Shown here: positions 18,506 to 25,695 of the stretch, piece after piece
Numbering within the stretch: position 1 is the stretch's first letter
Layout of the letters: every line of letters starts with the position of its first letter
Source: Anaerolineales bacterium
Lineage (GTDB): Bacteria; Chloroflexota; Anaerolineae; E26-bin7
NCBI GenBank assembly: GCA_004377365.1
Contig: SOHZ01000392.1
Span: 1-39,123 of the forward strand
DNA: 39,123 nucleotides
Direction of reading: 5' to 3'
The notes under the pieces: model-generated
Told to the model about the DNA's origin: nothing
The model's database searches: none
What the model saw: the letters and a program-made list of their open reading frames with translations, nothing else
Made by a program: the position numbers and the translations under genes

Positions 18506-20916
18506 CCCGAATCCCCGTCGGCTGCCAGCAACTCTATTCGCTGGAAGAGCACACTCAGGCAGCGCCTATCTTTGGAACCCGCCTCGACCTCGGCCGGCAC
18601 CTCACAACCCTCAGCCACTCGAAAGACGATGTCGTTCTGACCTTTCGCCAGAGTGAAAGACGGTGTAACAAACTCTTGCCAGTTCGCGACCTCGAAATCG
18701 GCCACCGCTTGGCCATTGACCGTGACCTGCAAGTGCCGAGGTTCTCGGAAGGGATAGGCGGCGAAACGCAGGCGATAGCGGCCTTTGGTCAGGCGGTGGA
18801 CGTACAGAATGCCTTCATCTTTCAGCCAGCGGGCCGGGTGGCCGTCGGCGTCCTCGACCTGGTACCAGCCATAGCTCAGAGCCAGCAGACCCTCCTCCTT
18901 CCCTCCAATCTCGATCTCGGGCACGAGGAAAGCCGCCAGCCGTTGGTCATCGTAGAAGGGTTCGCCCAGCAGGCGGCCAAGGGCGGCCAGCGTCTCCGCG
19001 TCTTCCTCAGCAGTCCACACCTCCTTGTGCAGGATCACGTACCGGATGTGGTAACGGTTCAAAGCTTGCAGGGCTTCTTCTGGTGAGGAGCGCGGGATCA
19101 TATCCTCCGTCACCGGGGGCAGGACCAACTCTTGAAGGGCCTTCATGCCACCTTCCAAGCCCTCCGGCAAGCGCCAGACGTAGCCCCCCACGATTTTATG
19201 TTGGTGCACGGTCTGATAGTACATGGCCCGGTTGGAGGCCTCCCGCAACCAGATGGGCCATTGGGGCAGGTCCAGCACAGCAAAATCCCCGGGCTCCTGA
19301 GCCATGCGCTGATAAAAGCCAGGCACGCTAGCTTCCATGGCCGGGAAAGGCCAGGCAACCACACAGTCAAAGAGGATGAGCACAGAAAGGACGGTTATCA
19401 GCCACCCTTGCGAAGGTTTTCGCAACCTTCGCAAGGGTTCCAGCAGAGATGCGATGCCCAAACTGGCCAGGACGGCAAGGGGCAACACGATGGTCTCGTT
19501 GGCACGTCCTGGAATGCGCCCCCATTTGTAGAAAGGCAAGCGCTGCAACAGGGCATAGGGCAGCGGCAAGCTGGTTTGCAAACCGCCTATCTTGAGAACG
19601 GGGCCCAGCGATAGCAGCAGAGCCACCAGGCCCAGTATGAACCAGAAGCGGGCCTCTCTCCAGCGTCGCCTGGCTCCCCACCCGGCCAGGAGCAAAGCCA
19701 CCACCCCCAGATAGACCGTGCTCTCCAGCGTGTTGCCCCGCCCGATGACCGCCGCTGCCCAGGTCCGGAAGGAGGGCCATCGTCCCCAGACAGGGTGCGA
19801 GAGCGCGGGAGTGAAAAAGCCCGAGAGATCGGCCGAATAGTCCACCGTGCCGGCCATGTGCAAGTAGCTCAGTTGCCCGCTCAGGGAGCGCCAGGCAAAG
19901 GGCAAAAGAAAGGGAGCAGTGAGCATCGCCGCAAACGCAAAGGCTGCAACAATATGTAAGGGACTGCCGGTCAGTTTCGCCCGACCACATTCTTGCTCGC
20001 GGCGGATTTGTAATCCGCCGCCTGGCCGCTGGATTGCAAATCCAGCCGGAGCGATCTGTAATCTGCCAAGTTTCACCCTCTTGCTAGGAAGGCTGCCTTT
20101 TTCCCCCTCCCTTAACTTCCCCACGGCGATGCGATAGAGGATGAGCAGAGCAGTGAAAGGTAGGATGAAATAAGCGACGTGAACGATGTTGACCAGCATA
20201 GAGAGCGCCAGAAGGATGCCACACAACCAGGCATTCCGCCAGCCCCCACCCCGGCCCTCCCTCCAGCCCCCTCTCTCTGGCACCCACCCCGGCCCTCCCC
20301 CAACTTTAGGGGAGGGAGTATGACAGCAGAGGAGTTTGATGAGATAGAGAGCGTAAAGAGGGAAGAAATAGGTCACTACCTGGGCCAGGTGAGCCGTGGC
20401 GTGGCTGAGGCGGTTGGGGAAGAAAGCAAAGACGAGGCCGCCAATGAAAGATGCCGACTTGTTCCTCGTCAGGTAATAACACAGGAGGTAGGTCGTCAGC
20501 CCCGTCAGGACAAAGGAGAGGAGAAGATGCAGATTGTAAGCCACCACCTGGCCGAAGAGCAATTGCAGGGGCAGGGCAACCACCTGGGGATAGGGAGTCA
20601 CCCAGAGCATGGGATGATAGGTGCCATCGGGATAGTAGAGATAGCTAGCCTGCGCCGGGCTGGTACCCAAATCCAGCAGGGCTTTCTCCGTCCACCACGA
20701 GATCCACAGATGCTGCAAAGCATCCTGATCCGGCGCGCCCGCCAACGCCGACCTCAACCGGAAGGCCACGGGATAGGTCACCACGACGGTGATCAGCGTG
20801 TAGGCCAGGATCACCCAAAGGATGCTTCGCCATTCGACCATCCCTTGGCTATTCAATTGCCGCCACCGTTTAGAGCCCAATCCCAGTTTCCTGCCTCCCC
20901 ACTCTCTAGTGAGCAT
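18502..20916 (-). CDS. Multi-pass membrane protein, putative glycosyltransferase-like; carries three repeat-derived in-frame segments
   Basis: YPVAFRLRSALAGAPDQDALQHLWISWWTEKALLD; multiple TM segments; 4-bp overlap with the downstream gene. Confidence 0.72.
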   Translation of the reverse strand: MLTREWGGRKLGLGSKRWRQLNSQGMVEWRSILWVILAYTLITVVVTYPVAFRLRSALAGAPDQDALQHLWISWWTEKALLDLGTSPAQASYLYYPDGTYHPMLWVTPYPQVVALPLQLLFGQVVAYNLHLLLSFVLTGLTTYLLCYYLTRNKSASFIGGLVFAFFPNRLSHATAHLAQVVTYFFPLYALYLIKLLCCHTPSPKVGGGPGWVPERGGWREGRGGGWRNAWLCGILLALSMLVNIVHVAYFILPFTALLILYRIAVGKLREGEKGSLPSKRVKLGRLQIAPAGFAIQRPGGGLQIRREQECGRAKLTGSPLHIVAAFAFAAMLTAPFLLPFAWRSLSGQLSYLHMAGTVDYSADLSGFFTPALSHPVWGRWPSFRTWAAAVIGRGNTLESTVYLGVVALLLAGWGARRRWREARFWFILGLVALLLSLGPVLKIGGLQTSLPLPYALLQRLPFYKWGRIPGRANETIVLPLAVLASLGIASLLEPLRRLRKPSQGWLITVLSVLILFDCVVAWPFPAMEASVPGFYQRMAQEPGDFAVLDLPQWPIWLREASNRAMYYQTVHQHKIVGGYVWRLPEGLEGGMKALQELVLPPVTEDMIPRSSPEEALQALNRYHIRYVILHKEVWTAEEDAETLAALGRLLGEPFYDDQRLAAFLVPEIEIGGKEEGLLALSYGWYQVEDADGHPARWLKDEGILYVHRLTKGRYRLRFAAYPFREPRHLQVTVNGQAVADFEVANWQEFVTPSFTLAKGQNDIVFRVAEGCEVPAEVEAGSKDRRCLSVLFQRIELLAADGDSG
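19405..19437. repeat. Perfect 14-bp inverted repeat inside a CDS
   Basis: CCCTTGCGAAGGTT-ttcgc-AACCTTCGCAAGGG. Confidence 0.92.
19991..20070. repeat. Palindromic repeat family A (double hairpin), in-frame copy
   Basis: TTGCTCGCGGCGGATTTGTAATCCGCCGCCTGGCCGCTGGATTGCAAATCCAGCCGGAGCGATCTGTAATC. Confidence 0.9.
20240..20320. repeat. C-rich repeat insertion in-frame in CDS
   Basis: 17-bp direct repeat CCCACCCCGGCCCTCCC at 20245-20261 and 20283-20299, followed by CTCCCCcaactttaGGGGAG. Confidence 0.75.
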
Positions 20917-21279
20917 CCCCAGAAGAAAAGCCTCGTGGCTCGTTACCGCCCACGAGGCGGCGCAGAGGCGAGCCCAAGCCCTTCTGCGCCATGATTATAT
21001 CATGAAAGGGAAGCCCTTGCCAAATGCGCGCGTCGCCTAAAAAGAAAAGGCAGTTGCCACAGGGAGCTTACATTTGGAAGCAGAGCGATGTTGCATGTCC
21101 GGCAGTAGAGTTCTGGGCAATCACCAGCCAAGTCGGTTTGACAGATTCCCCTTGCTGACGTATAAGAGCATCGTTCGCCTGCCCGCGAAGTCTCCCAGAC
21201 GCCTGCCGCTTTCAGCCAGAAACGCTTGAATCTATGGTTGTCTACCGGTGAAGAGCATCATCTCAATCGGAGAGATTTT

Positions 21280-21806
21280 CTAGTGAACCAATTCGTTAAT
21301 GAAAAAACCTCCTTGATGCGGCCGATAGTACAAAAACTGAGAATACGCTTCGTCTCCTGTCTTGAACAAATCAGTCATGTCATTTTCGCTATAGCGCGAG
21401 CCTAGCTGTTCGGAGATGGTTCCTTGGATCTCAACCGCTGCAGCGTTCGAGATCCAGTCCTCCCTTTCTGTAAGATACTCTACCGTTAATGGGACACGCT
21501 CGTCCCCGACTACGACCGAGTAATCAGGATTGGCCAGTATATCTTTCAGCAACTCTTCGAGCAGACACCGCTTGGCCTCGGGATCATCAGCAGAAAGCCC
21601 CCTTGACAGGGCCACAACCGAAACGTACCATCGAACAATAGAGCAAAACTACTTGTGGAAAGCATGTTCCACCGGTGGTTGCATGATTTATCTCGAGGTA
21701 GAAAAAAACTCTCCATAGAGATCTCTGGTCTGAGGCGAGCGACAGTACTCGCCAGTTCTCTGATCTTTTCTTCGGGCGCTGGCTTGGCAACTAGCATCGT
21801 ATGCAC
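21280..21806 (-). pseudogene. Unknown protein split by a frameshift (two ORFs: 21546..21806 and 21280..21615)
   Basis: MLVAKPAPEEKIRELASTVARLRPE...SSFALLFDG continues in another frame as YVSVVALSRGLSADDPEAKRCLLEELLKDILANP... Confidence 0.5.
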
Positions 21807-21829
21807 GTTTCACTTTCAAGAACTGTTTG

Positions 21830-21879
21830 CACAAAACAAAAGACGCGTCAAGACAGGGGTGCGGCCCTGCCGACGCGTC
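21830..21879 (-). terminator. Putative rho-independent terminator for the TumE-like gene
   Basis: GACGCGTC...GACGCGTC with inner CAGGG/CCCTG, followed on the minus strand by TTTTGTTTTG. Confidence 0.6.
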
Positions 21880-22225
21880 AGCTTTCAGATGTACACAGGG
21901 AGTTCACTTCTGCTACTACGATATCCATATCCTGTTCGGGATCACCCACCAGCGACGATGACTCTATACTACCATCCGGTCGGTGGACGTGGTGTGGAAA
22001 GTGAGCCAGGCCAGGGTGGTGTCTGGCGTTGTCCCACCCGATGACGCGTCGCCCACCCTGAATCAGTGCGTAGGTATACTTGCCCAAAGTGGCATTGTAA
22101 TACAAGTCAACGAAGTATCCACCCTGGAGGTCAATCCGCACTTTGGTCACCAAATCGCGGACGGCAACAACGTGGGAGCAAGTGTCTACGAAGCGCCGTA
22201 CTGCGCGAGCCAGCGGATCAGCCAC
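21878..22225 (-). CDS. TumE/DUF6516-like toxin-family protein
   Basis: KYTYALIQGGRRVIGWDNARHHPGLAHFPHHVHRPDG resembles the DUF6516 signature (RWDNAPHHP...FPHHVH). Confidence 0.6.
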   Translation of the reverse strand: MADPLARAVRRFVDTCSHVVAVRDLVTKVRIDLQGGYFVDLYYNATLGKYTYALIQGGRRVIGWDNARHHPGLAHFPHHVHRPDGSIESSSLVGDPEQDMDIVVAEVNSLCTSES

Positions 22226-22494
22226 GCAAATATGCTCCTGCTCATTTCAATACGCTCCAACTGCTCTACCGCGTTGCGCCACTCGATGGACTCTTCCCAT
22301 CCAGGGTGCTCGGGCACCTCCAGATTTTCCAGCTTTCGCTCAAAGGTCTCCAACGAGCATTGGTATTTCCCTTCAAAGTGACTGGTGATCTGACGCAACA
22401 ACTCTGCTCGCGCGGCGGCATCCGCTTCCAGACTGCGAAGCATATCGGTAGTCACACTGGCTGGCAGTTCTAAGGCTGTAGAGGGCACAGACAT
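22186..22494 (-). CDS. Small protein, probable partner of the TumE-like gene
   Basis: 102-aa ORF immediately upstream and overlapping the TumE-like ORF by 40 bp. Confidence 0.55.
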   Translation of the reverse strand: MSVPSTALELPASVTTDMLRSLEADAAARAELLRQITSHFEGKYQCSLETFERKLENLEVPEHPGWEESIEWRNAVEQLERIEMSRSIFAWLIRWLAQYGAS

Positions 22495-22623
22495 TGTTCT
22501 CTTCCTCGATTATACATTTCTTGCGGAGACACAATGCTTTAACGTCTGGTGTCTCATCACCCATCCATTGTAGCATAGGCTGTACAAACCGTCAAATGCC
22601 AAAGAACAGCTCCCAATGCCAAC

Positions 22624-22652
22624 TTGCTTGAGCATCCGTTGTATGGTATGAT
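22624..22652 (+). promoter_or_regulatory. Putative sigma70-type promoter for the plus-strand glycosyltransferase arm
   Basis: TTGCTT - 17 bp - TATGAT, 33 bp before the start at 22685. Confidence 0.55.
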
Positions 22653-22684
22653 ACGCTCCGAAGCGGTGAAAGGGAGCGTGTAGC

Positions 22685-25564
22685 TTGAGCGAGAGGCCGA
22701 AGCGACAGATTGCAACAACGAACCATTGGACAGCCATACTTCCATTTGTCATCACCCTGCTGGCTCTGGCCCTGCGGCTCTACCATCTGGGGGCGCAGAG
22801 CCTGTGGTACGACGAGGGGGTCAGCGTCTACCTGGCCAGAATGAGCCTGCTCCAGTTGACAGCCTGGACAGCCGACGACATCCAGCCCCCCCTCTATTAC
22901 TACCTCCTCCACTTCTGGCTGCCCCTCTTCGGCCAGTCCAGCAGCGAATTCGTGGTGCGCTTTCCCTCGCTGTTCTTCGGGGTGCTGACCGTGCCCCTGA
23001 TGTACAGGATGGGCCGGCACCTTTTCGGCGCAACGGCCGGCCTCCTGGCTGCTTTTCTGACCGCCATCTCTCCTCTCTACCTATGGTACGCCCAGGAAAC
23101 CCGCATGTACACCATGCTGACCTTCCTGTGCCTGTTGTCGAGTTACCTGCTGTTGAAGGCGCTGGAGCGAAGAGCACCTCCGTACCTTCCTTTGTGGCCG
23201 GCCTTTGCTGTGGCCAACGTCGCCGCTGCCTACACCCACTACTTTGCCTTCTTCGTGATGGCCTTTCAGGGGATTTACCTCGTGGCCTGGTCGTGGTGGA
23301 TGCGGCGTCGAGAGCGGCAGTCGCTCCTCCAGGGACTCGCCACTTTCGCCGCTGTCGCCCTGGCTTATCTGCCCTGGGTGCCCTTCATGCTCTATCGCTA
23401 CCAGGCTGACGTCAGCTACTGGCAGGGCACTCTCAAGCTCAACGAGGTGCTGCGAAAAACGCTCATCTCCTTCAGCCTCGGAGAGACCGTCATCGAGGAA
23501 GTGGGAGCCAAGCTGGCTGTCGGATATGGGGGGATCGTTTTGATCGCCCTCGCCGCCATCGCCCTTTCAGAGCGCTCAGGACGTGACTCAGACCACAAGT
23601 CAAGGAGCATTCTCCATTCTCCATTCTCCATTCTCCTATTCTTGCTGCTCTACCTGCTCCTCCCCGTAGCCCTCATCATCGCCCTTTCCTACCGCATCCC
23701 CAAATTCAGCCCACGCTATCTGATGCTCTCCTCCCCGGCTTTTTTCCTCATCATTGCCGGCGGCCTGACAACCCTCCTTCAACGGAGCGGAAAGCGGCAA
23801 GGGTCAATCTCCAATCTCCATCTGCTATCTGCCATTTGCTTGCTCTTCATTCTGACCACCTCCGCCTACGCCGATTACAACAACTACTTCAACATCCATT
23901 TCACCAAGGCCGACTTCCGGGGAGTAGCCCGACGCATCGAAGAACACATCGGGCCCGATGAGACCGTCATCCTCACCTCCGGTCACATGTACCCTGTCTT
24001 CACCTACTACTATGGTGGCCACAACTGGTATCCCATTCCCGCCGAGCGGACCCTGTCCACCGAGCACACCCTCAACTTTAGCGTGGCCGCCGACCTGAAC
24101 CACGCCCTGGCCGACAAGAGCGGCGTGTGGGTGGTACTGTGGCAGGACGAGGTGGTTGACCCCAATGGCTTTCTGCTCATGATGCTGGAGGAGAAAGGCG
24201 AGCTTCTTGAGACCGAGGATCTGTGGCACGTGCGCCTGCGCCACTTTGCCCTGCCGGAGGGCGTGCACTTCTCCTCGCAGCCGGACATCCAACACCCCAC
24301 CGAGATCAACTTTGAAGGGCGAATCAAACTCCTCGGCTACGATTCACGATTCACGATTCACGATTCACGATTCACGATCTATTGGCAGGCGGAGCAGCAG
24401 TTAGAAGATGACTACAAAATCTCCCTGCGTCTGCGCGACGAGGAGGGTCACTACTGGGGTCGCCTCGACAGGCGGCCGGCGGCCTACCTGTATCCCACCA
24501 CGCGCTGGAAGGTGGGCGAACTCCTCTTCGGCCGCTACCCATTGCCTGTGCTGCCGGGCACCCCGCCGGGCGAGTACCAGTTGGAGGTAGTCCTCTACTC
24601 GGAGGCGCGGCCCGAGGGTCTGGACGTCGTGGATGCCGACGGGGTGGCCAGGGGCGCGAGTGCCGTTATCGGGGCGGTGACCGTGCCCAAAGGTTCGTTG
24701 TTGCAGCCGCCTTCTAGAGAGGAACCGGGCATCAGTCAACCTCTAGAAGCCGACTTTGGCGGGCGCATCGCCCTGCTGGGCTACGAGCTGGGCCGGACCG
24801 CAGTGCAGCCCGGTGATAGCCTGTACCTGATGCTCTTCTGGCAGGCGCTGGCGGACGTGGGCGAAGACTACTCGTTGACGGTTGCTATGGTGGATAAAGA
24901 TGGAAGAGTGATGGGTGAAGAAAAGTTCTCGCCTTTGGTACGGGCCTATCCGACCAGTCGCTGGGTAGCGGGCGAGGTGTGGCGTGGCCAATACGATTTC
25001 ACGGTACCCATCAAGGCTCAGTCTGGTCAGGCCCGGCTGCAGATCGGTTTGGTGGACGAGTCAGGCCAACCGCTGGGTGAGAGCGTTTCGCTGGCAAGCC
25101 TGGAGGTCCAGGCCACAGAACGGGTCTTTACCGCGCCTGAGACCCGGTACCCCAGTGGGGCTAACTTTGGAAACCTGGTGACCCTCGTCGGCGCCGATCT
25201 GGACACGGCCACGGTGGGACCTGGGGAGACCTTGCACCTGACTCTATATTGGCAAGCCCAGACCAGCATGGTTAAATCCTATACCGTGTTCACCCATCTC
25301 CTGGACGCCGACAGCCGCATCCGGGGCCAGCAGGATGGCATCCCGGTGAGCGGCGCTCGCCCCACGACGGGCTGGGTGCCCGGCGAAGTCATCAGAGACG
25401 AGGTTCAGTTGGCCGTTGATCCCCAGGCCCCTCCAGGTGACTATACCATCGAGGTGGGCCTGTACGACGCGGGCGATCCGGCCCTGCCCCGCCTATCTGT
25501 GTTGGATGAGGCTAGCCAGCCCACTGACGATAAAGTGTTGTTTGCAGAAGTGAGGGTAGAGTAA
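22685..25564 (+). CDS. GT39-like membrane glycosyltransferase with three C-terminal modules
   Basis: YHLGAQSLWYDEGVSVYLARMS; LWYAQETRMYTMLTFL; modules at INFEGRIKLLGYD, ADFGGRIALLGYEL, ANFGNLVTLVGADL. Confidence 0.87.
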   Translation: MSERPKRQIATTNHWTAILPFVITLLALALRLYHLGAQSLWYDEGVSVYLARMSLLQLTAWTADDIQPPLYYYLLHFWLPLFGQSSSEFVVRFPSLFFGVLTVPLMYRMGRHLFGATAGLLAAFLTAISPLYLWYAQETRMYTMLTFLCLLSSYLLLKALERRAPPYLPLWPAFAVANVAAAYTHYFAFFVMAFQGIYLVAWSWWMRRRERQSLLQGLATFAAVALAYLPWVPFMLYRYQADVSYWQGTLKLNEVLRKTLISFSLGETVIEEVGAKLAVGYGGIVLIALAAIALSERSGRDSDHKSRSILHSPFSILLFLLLYLLLPVALIIALSYRIPKFSPRYLMLSSPAFFLIIAGGLTTLLQRSGKRQGSISNLHLLSAICLLFILTTSAYADYNNYFNIHFTKADFRGVARRIEEHIGPDETVILTSGHMYPVFTYYYGGHNWYPIPAERTLSTEHTLNFSVAADLNHALADKSGVWVVLWQDEVVDPNGFLLMMLEEKGELLETEDLWHVRLRHFALPEGVHFSSQPDIQHPTEINFEGRIKLLGYDSRFTIHDSRFTIYWQAEQQLEDDYKISLRLRDEEGHYWGRLDRRPAAYLYPTTRWKVGELLFGRYPLPVLPGTPPGEYQLEVVLYSEARPEGLDVVDADGVARGASAVIGAVTVPKGSLLQPPSREEPGISQPLEADFGGRIALLGYELGRTAVQPGDSLYLMLFWQALADVGEDYSLTVAMVDKDGRVMGEEKFSPLVRAYPTSRWVAGEVWRGQYDFTVPIKAQSGQARLQIGLVDESGQPLGESVSLASLEVQATERVFTAPETRYPSGANFGNLVTLVGADLDTATVGPGETLHLTLYWQAQTSMVKSYTVFTHLLDADSRIRGQQDGIPVSGARPTTGWVPGEVIRDEVQLAVDPQAPPGDYTIEVGLYDAGDPALPRLSVLDEASQPTDDKVLFAEVRVE
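23608..23635. repeat. Perfect heptamer tandem repeat (CATTCTC)x4 inside CDS
   Basis: CATTCTCCATTCTCCATTCTCCATTCTC. Confidence 0.92.
24344..24378. repeat. Perfect heptamer tandem repeat (CGATTCA)x5 inside CDS
   Basis: CGATTCACGATTCACGATTCACGATTCACGATTCA followed by partial CGATCT; encodes DSRFTIHDSRFTI. Confidence 0.94.
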
Positions 25565-25599
25565 AGTTGGAGAGAGCATCCCGTAGGGCTCACATTGCT

Positions 25600-25667
25600 C
25601 CGGCTGGATTTGTAATCCAGCCGCCGGACCGCCGGATTGCAAATCCGGCGGGAGCGGAAGTTGTTCC
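25600..25667. repeat. Palindromic repeat family A (double hairpin), intergenic copy
   Basis: CCGGCTGGATTTGTAATCCAGCCGCCGGACCGCCGGATTGCAAATCCGGCGGGAGCGGAAGTTGTTC. Confidence 0.92.
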
Positions 25668-25695
25668 TCCACGGACCCGTAGGCAATGTCAAACG

